A stretch of 64,000 bases of DNA from Beroe forskalii. Its lineage: Eukaryota; Ctenophora; Nuda; Beroida; Beroidae. The position numbers and the translations under genes are program-made. The notes below the pieces were generated by a model. The model saw only the letters and a program-made list of their open reading frames with translations. It ran no database searches and was not told the origin of the DNA. Location: assembly GCA_011033025.1 (NCBI GenBank), contig WFMF01000020.1, forward strand, positions 124,001 to 188,000. The letters run 5' to 3'. Shown here piece after piece: positions 47,787-60,230 of the stretch; position 1 is the first letter of the stretch; the number at the start of each line of letters is the position of its first letter.

Positions 47787-48350
47787 CTTGCGACCATATT
47801 CCTGTACATGCGTTCATTTCCACAAACATGCGTTCATTCTATGTTAACTTGCGTATATACAATTTACTAAATTCCTCCTGCGACCAAACCTAGTATACAT
47901 GCGTTCATTTCTATAAATATATAAGGGATGATCTGTCATGCGTTCACTGCATGTAAAGACGCGTACATTTCTAAATCATCATCACCCTGCGACCAACTTT
48001 ATTTCACCAAATTTCTCCTGCGACCAAACCTAGTAACCATGCGTTCATTGATATGAATACATGCGTTCACTGCATGTAAAGACGCGTACGTTTCTAAACA
48101 TTTGACCAAATTCCTCCTGCGACCAAACCTAGTAACCATGCGTTCATTTATGAATACATGCGTTCACTGCATGTAAAGACGCGTACGTTTCTAAACATTT
48201 GACCAAATTCCTCCTGCGACCAAACCTAGTAACCATGCGTTCATTTATGAATACATGCGTTCACTGCATGTAAAGACGCGTACGTTTCTAAATAAACTCT
48301 CTCCAAATTCCTCCTGCGAACATCTTCATATCTGTGCGTTCATTTTCAAA
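47787..48350 (+). repeat. About 100-base tandem repeats
   Basis: Units share CTCCTGCGACCAAACCTAGT, CATGCGTTCATT and GCATGTAAAGACGCGTACGT. The best copies are near 47,874, 48,006, 48,112, 48,209 and 48,311, and they degrade outward. Confidence 0.9.
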
Positions 48351-49794
48351 AGGTGTCTGACAGAAATGCGTTCATTATCATTAGTGAGGCGCACAAATTT
48401 ATAGAAATGTACGCACGATTAGGAAATGAACGCGAATAGCAGATTGTTTTCGCGTTCAGACTGTAACTATGCGTTCAAGTTCCCTTAAAACGGTGCCAAT
48501 TTGATAATGGGGCGTTATTTCTTTTACCTGTGCTACCGCCCGCTTGAAAAGGGGGCTTTTTAATATAATACTTTAGACGCTCAAACTCACTTCAGAAATG
48601 ATTTAGAGTGCTCAGCTTCGCCTCGCACGCTGAATCATTTATTAAATGTCTCCAGCTGCGCTGTCGCACGGCTTGATATTTTCTGCAAGTTCGTTTGACA
48701 CGCCTAAAGTACCTACATAACACCAAATGGTGAGAAGGAAAAAACTAAAAGTCAGGGTTGAATTAATCCCACCTATTATTATTGATACTTATAAACTAAA
48801 AAAGAATGGCTGAGCGATAATTTTCAGACAGTTTTACGTTAGAAACACTCATTCATCATAATTTTATCATAGAATCAACTGCTGATTGAAGTATCTTTTG
48901 AAGTTCGATAACATCAACGCTTTGTGTCACTGTTATTAACAAAATAATTTTCCCATATTTTGGAACAAACATAGAAACATAACTCAAATTGTGGTAGTCG
49001 GATCTAAAAGATTTCACACCGATTCAAGGTATATATAACACGAGTGACCTCATAAAATTATATTGAATTGGATATATAAAAGCTGTGAATATTCTTCGAC
49101 ACCTTTTACAAAATTTCATGAATCTAGAAGTAGACGGATTTCAAAAATTCGTATCCGGCGCATTTTAAGGCTAAGGTTGCTGATTTTTACAGCATTTGTG
49201 GTGCTTGATATGTTCAACATACATTTTAAACGATACGTATATATACAACCATAGCTGAACAAGTTATGTACATTTTTCTGCCTCTTCACAAATTTCCCGA
49301 CCTCATTCTTCGGAAAGCCAGTTTGTACTATTGTGGATCCTTTTCGTTTTGGTGGATTTCTTTAAAAATACTTCTCTTAGACCAAAATTTAAGATCTGCA
49401 ACCTGGTGAAGTCCTCATGACTCTAAATATTTAGCCCATAACGATATAGAGTGATTTCTTCCACTCTAGGTGACACAAAGCGGTACCACAGAACCCAGTC
49501 ATTAATTTATTAGCTAAATATCCTCTAATTTCTAAAGCTCCTAGAACCTTGCCGAGCGGCAAAAAAATACCGCAGTGGTTCATGTTACAAGTTGTGATAG
49601 TCATTTTTCAGTTTCGTTATTCTGGCAGGCATTTATTGCTTACATGCAAATCATTATGGAACGCACTAATATATTGATGGTAGATAGGTAAGAAAGAGCA
49701 AACTGATATGGATATAATCATGAAAACACGTAATCTATCGCAATATGATCACATAAAGCAATTCAATGTAAAAACATGGCTCAAGTGTGATATT

Positions 49795-50091
49795 CGTTGC
49801 CGGACAAAAGCGCACACATTCCTGCATAATGTTTCCTCGTGATCATGAAAGTGGTCACGGGTTGTCAACGTGATAAAAGTGTGCACTTTTGTCCGCCGGA
49901 CGGACAAAAGTGTGGTTTAGGGTGTGAGACGTGAGTTTGGGTTAGGGTGTGGGTTATGGTTAGGGTTAGGTATAGTTCTGAAATAAAGTGTTCGCTTTTG
50001 TCCGCTGGACGGACAAAAGCGCACACTCCACGTGTTAAACACGTGGTAATTATGTGAATATCCCAAAAGAGTGCGCTTTTGTCCGGCAGCC
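49795..50091. mobile_element. hAT-like MITE in the right arm
   Basis: Mirror copy of 42,470-42,804, flanked by GTGATATT at 49,787-49,794 and 50,092-50,099. It has lost part of the CCCTAA-like stretch. Confidence 0.85.
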
Positions 50092-50542
50092 GTGATATTA
50101 TGGGTAAAGGTATGTAGTATGTACCCATGCCTACAAAATATCACGAAATAATGCACATGTCAAAACTATCGAGCGAAAGTCAGGGTAGAATTAATCCCAG
50201 CTGGCCAGCTTCTAAGACATTATAAAATTATACTCGAATGATGGTTTGTAAGAAGGGAGCAAACTGACATTGATTGCATGGAAACTTAGAACACGTTATT
50301 CATCACAATATCACATTAGTGCAATGTTTAAAAGTTTAAACATGGCTCGACAGAGCAAACCGAAAAGTAATAATTTGGGTTATGCATACAATGGCATCAA
50401 GAAATAATACCTTCACAACTATAAAATAAATTATCCAATGAAACTGAAAGAAAGAGTTGAATTTAATCCCAATTCCCAGCTACCCTCAAGGCATAATAAA
50501 ATGATATCGCGATTGAATGACGATTGTTGGTATAAAGGAAAG

Positions 50543-53500
50543 ATTATAAGAGAAAAAATGAAACCATCTGTGCAAAAATTATTTACAAAGGTTTTATTGT
50601 TGGAATGTGTTCTAATGGGTCCCATGAAGGTCTCCAAAGAGTGTTAAGGTGCTACCTTGAAGGGAAAAGTCAGGAGGGCCACGCCCTTTTTCGACCGTGG
50701 GAAATTATGAGAGAAAAATGAAAATTCAGTTTTAATATGATATATGGCATGTGGGTACCCTAAACCTATGTTTTTTGGGACGGGGAATCGATTCCAAACA
50801 CTTTCAAAGTCGTATTTACCTTCCTTGACCCAAAACCGGCCACGCCCATTTTTGCGCAAGGCATTTTTGAGGTCTAAAAGCTATTTTTCAGATTAATGCG
50901 ATATATGGCATATATAAGTACTCTAAACCCATGTTTTTTGGGACGAGAAATCGATTCCGCACATTATCAAAGTCGTATCTACCTTCTTTCCCCCAAAACC
51001 GGCCACGCCCACTTTTTGCGTATGGGATTTTTTGACCGCCACAAAGGTATTTTTCAGTGAAGTTCGATGTATGGCATCATGTAGGTACTCTAAACCCATG
51101 TTTTTTGGGACGAGAAATCGATTCCAAACACTTTCAAAGTCGTATCTATCTTCCTTGACCCAAAACCGGCCACGCCCATTTTGCGCAAGACATTTTTGAG
51201 GTCTAAAGGCTATTTTTCAGATTAATGCGATATATGGCATGTAGGTACTCTAAACCCATGTTTTTGGGACGAGAAACTGATTCCGCACATTATCAAAGTC
51301 GTGTCGACCTTCCTTGACCCAATACCAGCCACACCCACTTTTTGCGTATTTATTGGCAGATAATCCTCTTATCTGTGGTCATTGGGGTCTATTTCCAATG
51401 GTCGATATTGATATACAACCGCTATGTCTCTAAGCTATCTGTCCTCTGCTGCACAGGCTTTTGGATTTGCACTTGCTTTCGCCTAATGTGGTCGCCACCC
51501 CTCAGTCGCTTGTGAAGGGTCTCGCCACGGCATCCAGCACCTACCAAGGTGCACACATACATAATGCATACATGTGGGGATAGACAGGACATGGTGTGCA
51601 CTGTGCAAGGGTGGAGGGTTCTTCTCCAGGGATTAAGCCAAAGGTTGAGCAGTTTGCCTAGGAGTATTGGTTGTGCAGCAGAACCAGCAAACACTGAACC
51701 CACCCGAATTTGGCTTTATTCCAAGAAAGTGATTTTACCAGATAAATGTTTGATCACCTAACGTAAGCAAGCGAAAGTCATGTTTCCTTTCCCAGCGACC
51801 AAAAGTGATAAGTCACCCATTTAGGTATGTACTCTAAATCCAGGATAAATTGTAGAGATACATCCAATCTCTACCATCTTACCATGGAAAGATTTCCAAG
51901 CCATAACGGGATCACTGTGATATCTTGATATGGATGGTAATTAGATTTGTACATGTGGGGTACCAGAAAAGACCAATTGTGAGGAACTATCTTCTCGGCT
52001 GACCAGGCTTCTGGCTGCTATCGCAAACAATTTCAGAAATTCTACTACAACAGGAATTTGGCCAATGAAGCATTGAAAGTGATATTTCGCCGAGAAAATA
52101 GGGTTCCAGAGGTCGCTTGGCAATGGCTTTGTGATAGTGGGACACTCGGACACAACGAACCTGCTCCGGGTTAAAGAGATGAACACGGCTGAAATGATAA
52201 GCAGGACAAGAGAGAAAACCCGTTGTGCTCAGGTTAACAGAATGGCCGAGCAGAAAACAAGAGGTTAGGTTTTAAGGTTGGGCATGTCGTGAAGAATGGG
52301 GATCAAGTTGGATGCCTACAGGGATAGCTGACAAGGAAGTATTCAGACAAATACACTGCCATAGAAATCCGCCATAGAATAGAAGGGCAGCTGGGCATTG
52401 AATTGATATTAACATAAGTGGATGTCCATATTTTATCCTTTCTATCCAGGATGCGGAAAGGAGTGAATGACATTTCAAATTTATCGACCCCAGTGGCACT
52501 TCACCTCAATAACAGGATCTAGCAGAGCACACAACAAACAGAGAAGTGGAGAAAGTTATGAAGTTATGACAGCAGTCGGAAAGGAACTGGTCGGGCAGGA
52601 GCAGAAAAGCACCTCAATAAATTTCATTCCTTGTAGTGTGCTGGGAGGAATAGGAGAACATCACCCGTTTTCACTTTTCAATTTCATAGAATTTTGACTA
52701 AATTTTTGAGTTTTTGTTTCCAGGTCTATCACCAGTAGAGGACGACCATAGCAGACCAATGTACTTTTATGTGGGAAGAACATCAACAAGTGTTATACCT
52801 CGAATGACTAACTTAAACTACTGCAGCTAGTTTGACCAGATACTCAGAAAATCAATAATCAATTGTGATGATAACATGTTTAGAGTACCGACATGCCTTA
52901 TATCTTATGTGACTGAGCAATATATTTTAGACTGGTCAAAAATACTCTGCACAAAAAAGTAGCCGTGGCCACAAACGGATCAAGGAAGTTCAGTACGACT
53001 TTGATAATGTGTGGAATCGATTCTATTTCTTTGTTCAAACACATGGGTTAGGGTACCTACATCCTAAATATCGTATTTAACTGAAAAATAACTTTATGGT
53101 GGGCAAAAATCCCATACGCAAAAAGTGGGCGTGGCTTATATTGGGTCAAGGAAGGTCGAGATGACTTTTATAATGTGTTGAATCGATTTCTCGCCCCAAA
53201 AAACATGGGTTTAGAGTACCTACATGCCATATATCGCATTAATCTGAAAAATAGCTTTTAGACCTCAATATGTCTTGCGCAAAAATGGGCGTGGCCGGTT
53301 TTGAGTCAAGGAAGGTAGATACGACTTTTTATAATGCGTGGAATCGATTTCTCGTCCCAAAAACATAGGTTTAGAGTACCCATATGCCATACATCGCACT
53401 GGGTCACTGAAAAATACCTTTGTGGCGGTCAAAAAAATCCCATACGCAAAAGTGGGCGTGGCCGGTTTTTGGGGCAAAGAAGGTAGATACGACTTTGATA

Positions 53501-54244
53501 ATGTGCGGAATCGATTTCTCGTCCCAAAAAACATGGGTTTAGAGTACCCATGCCATATATCGCATTAATCTGAAAAATAGCTTTTAGACCTCAAAATGTC
53601 TTGCGCAAATGGGCGTGGCCGGTTTTGGGTCAAGGAAGATAGATACGACTTTGAAAGTGTTTGGAATCGATTTCTCGTCCCAAAAAACATGGGTTTAGGA
53701 GTACCCATGCCATACATCGAACTTCACTGAAAAATACCTTTGTGGCGGTCAAAAAATCCCATACGCAAAAAAGTGGGCGTGGCCGGTTTGGGGCAAAGAA
53801 GGTAGATACGACTTTGATAATGCGGAATCGATTTCTCGTCCCAAAAACATGGGTTTAGAGTACCTACATGCCATATATCGCATTAATCTGAAAAATAGCT
53901 TTTAGACCTCAAAATGCCTTTGGCGCAAAAAAGGACGTGGCCGGTTTTGGGTCAAGGAAGGTAGATACGACTTTGAAAGTGTTTGGAATCGATTCCCCGT
54001 CCCAAAAAACATAGGTTTAGGGTACCCATATGTCATATATCATATTAAAACTGAATTTTCATTTTTCCCTCAAAATTTCCCACGGTCGAAAAAGGGCGTG
54101 GCCCTCCTGACTTTTCCCTTCAAGGTAGCACCTTAACACTCTTTGGAGACCTTCATGGGGCCCATTAGAACACATTCCAACAATAAAACCTTTGTAAATA
54201 ATTTTTGCACAGATCGTGGCATTTTTTGCCGTTTTTAACCTTAT
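50543..54244. mobile_element. 3.7-kb foldback transposon inserted in the right arm
   Basis: Comparison with the left arm shows the empty site (GGTATAAAGGAAAGAGCAAA) and fixes the insertion ends. AAAG flanks both sides. The ends are long inverted repeats: ATCTGTGCAAAAATTATTTA and the next roughly 130 bases match in reverse at 54,100-54,215. They are followed by arrays of about 160-base units: about 4 at the left, 50,690-51,350, and about 8 at the right, 52,940-54,110. Each unit has GGGCGTGGCCGGTTTTGGGT, GTAGATACGACTTTGATAAT, GGAATCGATTTCTCGTCCCA and CATGGGTTTAGAGTACC. The 1.6-kb middle is unique; a run of codons at about 51,957-52,266 looks like a decayed protein frame of unknown family. No intact transposase. 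Confidence 0.9.
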
Positions 54245-56478
54245 AAAGAGCAAACTGCTAATTTATATATTTATTTATAATATATTTTATATGCTAAAAT
54301 TATATGAGAATAAGGATAGCATGAAAACACGATATTTATCACATTATCACAAAGCAATGGCTCGAAAGAGGAAGTGCAATAGAGTAATAATTAATTGGGC
54401 CATGCATCAAGAAACTATACAGCACAGCAATAAAATTATCTGATCAAAGAAATAGCTGACCCGTTATAACAAGGTATGACAAAATATCTCGATTGATGGT
54501 AGGAGAGAGCAAACTGTTTATTAGCAAGCTGCATGAAAACACTAATTCATCACAATATAACAGCTAAACAGAGCAATTTAATGTTTAAACATGGCTCGAC
54601 AGAGAAAGCATTATAATTTGGGTCGTGCATGCAAAATATCACAAATAATAACAGGATAAAACAGTTTAATGGAAGTCATAAGGATTGAATTAATCCCAGC
54701 TTGAGCTACTCACACATGGCAGATATAATTAAATCTCGAAGAGCAAACTGATATTGATAGCATGAAAACAAGTTTTTCATCACAATACAAAGCAATTAAA
54801 TGTCAAAAGCTTAAACATGGCTCGACAGAGGAAGTGTTATAATTTGGGTTATGCATACAAGGCATCAAGAAATAATAGCAACACGGGAACACAACAATGA
54901 AACTATACCCAATGAAGCTGGAAGATAGGGTTGAATAAACCTTAGTTACCCACAAGGCATGATTAAAAGATATCTCAATTGATGGTAGGAGAGGGCAATC
55001 TAATATGCCCTCTCAACACAACCCTAGATGCATATTAGCAAGCAGCAAGAAAGCATGTTATTCATCACAATATTACCTATAACTAACAGAGCAAAATATT
55101 GTTTGAACATTTAGGTGGGTGCATGTAAGATATCACAAATAATTACAGGATGAAACAGTTGAATGAAAGTCATCAGGGTTGAAATAATCAAAGCTACTCA
55201 TAACTCACACATGGCAGATAAAATTATATCTCGATTGATGGTTGGTAAAGAAAGAGCAAACTGATATTGATATGGATAGCATGAATGCATATTATTTATC
55301 ATATAACAATATCACAAAGCAATGGCTCGACAGAGGAAGTGAAATAGAGTTATGCCTACAATTGAGTTATGCCTACAAGGCATCAAGTAATAACAAACAG
55401 TTGAGTTAATCCCAGCTACTCACAATCACATTAAGGCATGATAAAGTGATATCTCAATTGATGGTGGGAGAGGGCAAACTAAATATGCATATTAGCAAGC
55501 AGCAAGAAAACATGTTACTTATCACAATATAACTTAGTAACTATTTAACAGAGCAATTTATTGTTTAAACATTTGGGTTGGTGCATGTAAGATATCACAA
55601 ATAATTACAGGATAAAACAGTTGAATGAAAGTCATCAGGGTTGAAATAATCCCAGCTGCTCACACATGGCAGATAAAATTACATCTCGAAGAATAGTTGG
55701 TAATTAGGAAAGAGCAAACTGATATTGATACCATGAAACACGTTATTCATCACAATAAAGCATTAATGCAATTTAATGTTTAAAAGTTTAAACATGTTAC
55801 ATGGCTCGACAGAGGAAGAGAGGAAGTGTAATAAAGTAATAATTTATAGGGTTATACATAGAAGGCATCAAGAAATTTTGCACATAAAGACATAACACAG
55901 CAATAAAACTGTCCGATGGCAATGAAAGTAAGGGTTGACTTAATGCCAGTGAGCTGATCATTATACGATGGTATCTCGATTGATGACAGGTACAAGGAAA
56001 GAGGGTCAGGAATCTGATATTGATAGCATGAAAACACGAACTATTTATTACTTAATGACAAAGGAAGCATTGTAATTTGGGTTAGGCATCAACATGCAAG
56101 ATATATCACAATTAATAATTGCAGGATAAAACTGTCGAATGAAAGTAAAAGTAAGAGTTGAATTAATCCCAGCTACTGGACGACTCATAAATGACATGAT
56201 AAAATATTATCTCGATTGATGACAGGTGTCAGGTAAGGAAGTAAGGAAAGAGCAAACTGATATTGATAGGATGAAAACACGATCTTCACAAAGCAATTTA
56301 ATGTTTAAACATGGCCCGACCGCAGACAGAGGGACTGGGAGCAATACACTGCACAATACACAGCACAATACACAGCACAATACATTACATTAGTTTACAT
56401 TCAAGCTTATCCAGTGCCGAAGAATTGGCGGTTTCGCAGGGTTTTTTACTGAATCGGACTCGCAGTGCGCGGCGTTTC

Positions 56479-56516
56479 GGACATTTGGCACCAGTCTAGA
56501 CTGGTGCCAAATGTCC
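56479..56516. repeat. Perfect 38-base palindrome
   Basis: GGACATTTGGCACCAGT, CTAG, then the exact reverse complement of the first 17 bases. There is no spacer beyond the central CTAG, so it could extrude as a cruciform or be a replication or repair scar. Confidence 0.95.
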
Positions 56517-57111
56517 TAACTGTTCGCCAGAAATAGAGCCCTGGTTTGGAGCAAGGCGCGGCGCGCGCGTAAAACTAGGGATCTGGTTAGAGCAACGTGT
56601 ATCCATAGCAACGGCGCGACTAAGCCCTGTTTAGCCTTCGTTTCTCTTGATATTTTCTTGGCAAGGTCAAATTTAATTGTATACGGCGGCACAGACAGAC
56701 ATAATTCACGTGCTCTTACGAAATTATAATTAAGACTAGCAGGCCCGTTGTGCCTGCAAATACAGAGCTCGCAAATTTCAACCAATACAATTCAAATTGA
56801 ATAAAAAATTTTACCGCATCAAAAAACTCCGATCCGTTTAAAAGTTATATTAGAGATCGCGCAACGTAATCAAAACACCGTTAACAGAAATGAGCGCGCG
56901 CGCAAGCAATTCTCCGTGCACGTGTCACCATGGTAACCCGCACAAATCGTAATGCGCGCGCGTTCCGAAGATGTTTCCGCCGTTACGTACAAACAGAAAA
57001 ACAGAGGTTGCCAAATTATATTAGAGATATCACTTAGTACATGGGTCATGGGACTATCTGAAGGGGTGGTGGGTGGTATTTCAAAATTAGGCAAAAAATC
57101 ACTTACACTAA

Positions 57112-57290
57112 GGCCACATGCCCGGGATTCCCGCATTTTGAAGTTCGGGAATCCCTCATTTTGGTGCCAAACTGCGATTTTTCGGGATTCCCGAGCAAAA
57201 AACCGGTCAAATTCCGAATTCCGAATCTCGTGTTTTGGAACACGAGATTCGAGATTCTGAACGGAATTCCGCGGAATTTACTAGGAAGTT
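57112..57290. repeat. Palindrome-rich block with GGCCACATGCCC end
   Basis: Begins GGCCACATGCCCGGGATTCC and is full of GGGATTCCCG/CGGGAATCCC words and an AACACGAGATTCGAGATT hairpin. The reverse complement GGGCATGTGGCC closes a related block at about 60,690-60,824. The two may be the ends of one 3.7-kb composite element, or two separate MITE copies. Confidence 0.6.
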
Positions 57291-57779
57291 CAATTGTTTC
57301 CGCTGATTATACCATTACACGATCAACCTATTATCACATTACATTATAATTAGTTACCTACACAAACACTGGAATACACTTTTATGCTAGCTTCTCTTGC
57401 TCGCAATACAATGAGACAATGGTTCACGTTTGGGCACTGAGAATCCGTGACTTTGAATGGGGGCATTTTGTAATGAGAATTTTTGAGAATGGAAGGATAA
57501 ATTTGGATGCATACGTGCTGATGTTACTGTTTGCATTACTGGTTAGCCATTAACTTAAATGTAGGTACCTATACCATAGAAACCTTCATAATTTACAAAA
57601 GCCCGTAGGCAGGTTATGGGTCCATCAGCAGGTTATGAAGTATCACTGACACCAGTCTAACGTATCACTGACACCAGTCTGACGTATCACTGACACCATT
57701 CTGTGGTATCACTGACAACAGTGTTACGTATCACTGACACCATTCTGTAGTATCACTGACAACAGTCAGAAAACACATG

Positions 57780-57902
57780 GTGCTCCATCTTGAATCTAAC
57801 AACTTGCTAACTGAGAAGCAACACGGTTTCAGATCGAACAGGAGCTGTCTCACGCAAATGCTTGACCATTTTGATGGTATATTCGAAGGTCTAAGCTGCA
57901 AA
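57780..57902 (+). pseudogene. LINE reverse-transcriptase fragment
   Basis: About 40 codons read with the hallmark of non-LTR reverse transcriptases: LLTEKQHGFRSNRSCLTQML, the Q-H-G-F-R-x-x-R-S-C block of RT motif 2. No further RT domains are present, so it is a dead scrap caught in the minisatellite. Downstream codons VVGHLMALLTDG near 58,033 may be another scrap. Confidence 0.8.
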
Positions 57903-58374
57903 ATCGTTTGAATCGTTCAAAATCGCATTGTCAAAATTCGTTGCTTTGATACCAGACAACCCTCCGGTCTCTGGTTACAGCTGCAGCTGGTCGAACTCAT
58001 TGGTAGACTACACGCCATCGACCTCGAGGTGGTCGGACATCTGATGGCCCTTCTGACTGACGGATAAACTACACCAAGTTAGTTAGTGTTACGTATCACT
58101 GACAGCAGTTTGACGTGCCACTGACACCAGTCTTGACTCTGACGTATCACTGACAGTGACACCAGTCTGACGTTTCATTGACACCAGTTTGACGTATCGT
58201 TGACACCAACCTGATGTACCACTGACACCGGTGTCCAGTATGACGTATCACCGATATCAGTGTTACGTATCACTGACAGCAGTCTGACGTACCACTGACC
58301 CAAGTATGACTTATCAGTGACACCTCACACCAGTCTGACTTATCACTGACACCAGTCTGTAGTAGGGGAGCGAT

Positions 58375-59210
58375 GGGGCAAATGGGATAGTATACCAAAT
58401 GGGACCCTTGCCATTTCAAGGAATTTGCATGGGTTGGGACTAAAATTTTTGTTGCTGCTCAATGGGTCACCGAGATAGTTCACTTAAAACATAAAGTCAT
58501 TGACATAATTCAATCGGGCTCTTCTTCACACACGTACTTCCTTACACCAGATAATGAGTAACGATGCTGCTTGTTTTGCTCCTATCATGACATGATTTGT
58601 ATTGGAACATTCCCTATATGTTTGATTGCATTTGGTTCGTCATCATGTATTCTCCAGTGATTGATGGGTTTTTGGTTGGTTAATGATAGTCTAATATGTT
58701 AATTAGCCATAAATCGAATTGCCATATAGATTGTAAAATGGGATACTCATGAGTTTGTAATATGGGATATCCCATTTGACCATTTTACTATATCCCATTT
58801 GACCAACTATGCTTTTTGTAATTTTCTATTTAGTTGGGACATGGTTTGAACTTGATCATTTTACCATAAAAATTTATTCCTATTTCATTTGTACTTTCCA
58901 GGCATCCAAAAATTAAGTTTTAAATACAAGATGTTAAATGGGATACTGGAAGTTGGTCAAATGGGATATCCCATTTGGGCTATTTATGTGGGTCCCATTT
59001 GACATACTTTCACAGGAAATTAAAATGAGGGTTGGCCAAACGGGACGAGGCTACACCCAAAAAATGGGTGGGGAATGGTGAAGTTTGGTGTTAGTACACC
59101 AATCTACAGGCAATAGCGAGTATCTATGCAAAAAATGTAATGGAGATCGGCTAAAACGAAAACTTTACAGACTTTAGAATTTTAGGGTCCCATTTGCCCC
59201 ATCGCTCCCC
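58375..59210. mobile_element. 836-base mariner-like MITE with TA target duplication
   Basis: The ends are perfect 23-base inverted repeats (GGGGAGCGATGGGGCAAATG then GGA), and TA flanks both sides, as for Tc1/mariner elements. The interior has repeated CAAATGGGATATCCCATTTG-type words and no transposase. It sits inside the 22-base minisatellite, so it came later. Confidence 0.9.
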
Positions 59211-59906
59211 TATCACTGACACCAGTCTGACGTTTCATTGACATCACTGATATTGATACCAGTCTTAAGAATCACTGACGCCAGTCTGACGTATCACTGG
59301 CACAAGCCAGACGTATCGCCTATTCCATTATGACGTATCACTGACACCAGTCTGACGTATCACAGATAGTGATACCAGTCTGAAGTTTCACTGACACCAG
59401 TCTGACGTATCATTGACACCCATCTGTCGTATCGTTGACACCGGTGCGACGTTCAACTGACACACATCTGGATCTGACGTATCGCTTACATTGTCCGGAT
59501 TGATTCGATCGGCAGAGTTGATTCTGTTGGCTTATTCTCGTTGAATGGTTGATTTGAGTCAAGTGGCCTTGAAAAATTAAGGTGAGTGTTCACCGCCGGT
59601 CCAGTGAGGTCCTGGATTGGCGGACTGCTCTCAGCCCAGGATATCCCCGGCAGTCGCGTGGCCTGTCCACCCAGGAGTGCATACTCTTGGCCTAATAGCC
59701 TTGTGTATAGGGAAGTATCTATGCTCTGCATGGCTGCCACCGACCTGGTTGATTAAACCGACCTAGGCCACTCTACTAAGGCTACTATCACTGATTATGA
59801 CTATCAAGTTTGGTTGGCGAGTCAAGTGGTTGAGTTCAAAAATCGAGTCAAGTCTTCGAGTCAGGTTACATGAATTGACTCGAAAACTCGACTATTGACT
59901 CAATGG

Positions 59907-60230
59907 GTCAGTGGTGTAGACGTAGTGGTATCGATTTGAGCACAGGTTCGAAAGATCCTGGGTTCGAATCCCGGCCAGCGCCACTGAGCTAAGGGTGAAA
60001 GATTTTTCTTGAGCCTATGCAGCCCGACGGTTCACTCAGCCGAGCGTACAGGCAACTGTGCCGGAGGGTTAAATGAGGAGCTGCCCATTGCAGCGAAGTC
60101 TCGGGCGAAGAAAGCATGGATCACACTTCCTTAACCGTCACTGGCTTCATTACACTGGAATCCTTCGATTTCTGTCATTGGCCGTACGGCTGTTGGAATA
60201 GAAGTAAAAACCTTCAAAATAAAAAAAATA
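59907..60230 (+). mobile_element. tRNA-derived SINE
   Basis: The head resembles a tRNA: an A-box-like GTGGTGTAGACGTAGTGG (59,911-59,928) and a perfect B box GGTTCGAATCC (59,961-59,971), the two internal RNA polymerase III promoter parts. The 5' strand does not pair with the expected 3' acceptor CCAGCGC, so it is not a working tRNA. A roughly 230-base body follows, ending in AAAATAAAAAAAA at 60,217-60,229, the usual SINE tail. Confidence 0.85.

Larger units (their letters stand above)
44025..48560. other. Spacer between the arms of the giant inverted repeat
   Basis: 4.5 kb of unique and tandem-repeat sequence with no credible gene. It holds a 12-base triplet (CATATCATGCTC, about 44,322-44,354). 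A direct repeat pair at about 44,055-44,160 and 44,975-45,075 shares GGTCATAACTYCGCTTCTG and GAGATGTTGCTTTTAT. The other minisatellites and duplications are listed separately. Confidence 0.75.
48561..56304 (-). repeat. Giant inverted repeat, right arm (4.0 kb plus 3.7-kb insertion)
   Basis: Reverse complement of 40,022-44,024, nearly identical where sampled, with the same unit order and the same embedded MITEs. The arm is lengthened by the foldback element at 50,543-54,244. The embedded hAT-like MITE here (49,795-50,091) is about 38 bases shorter than its left-arm partner. Confidence 0.95.
56305..57640. other. CpG-rich flank and palindromes
   Basis: No gene seen. It contains a short CACAGCACAATA repeat at about 56,347-56,382, a perfect 38-base palindrome at 56,479-56,516, and GCGCGCGC runs at 56,550-56,575 and 56,890-56,965. 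A palindrome-rich block follows at 57,112-57,290. Confidence 0.6.
57643..59490 (+). repeat. 22-base minisatellite, interrupted twice
   Basis: Units of CACTGACACCAGTCTGACGT with variants fill 57,643-57,770, 58,080-58,370 and 59,212-59,490. The gaps are the LINE fragment region (about 57,771-58,075) and the MITE at 58,375-59,210. Confidence 0.9.

Noticed and set aside
59907..59985. Functional tRNA gene
   Set aside because: B box is perfect but the acceptor strands do not pair and a SINE body with an A-rich tail follows.
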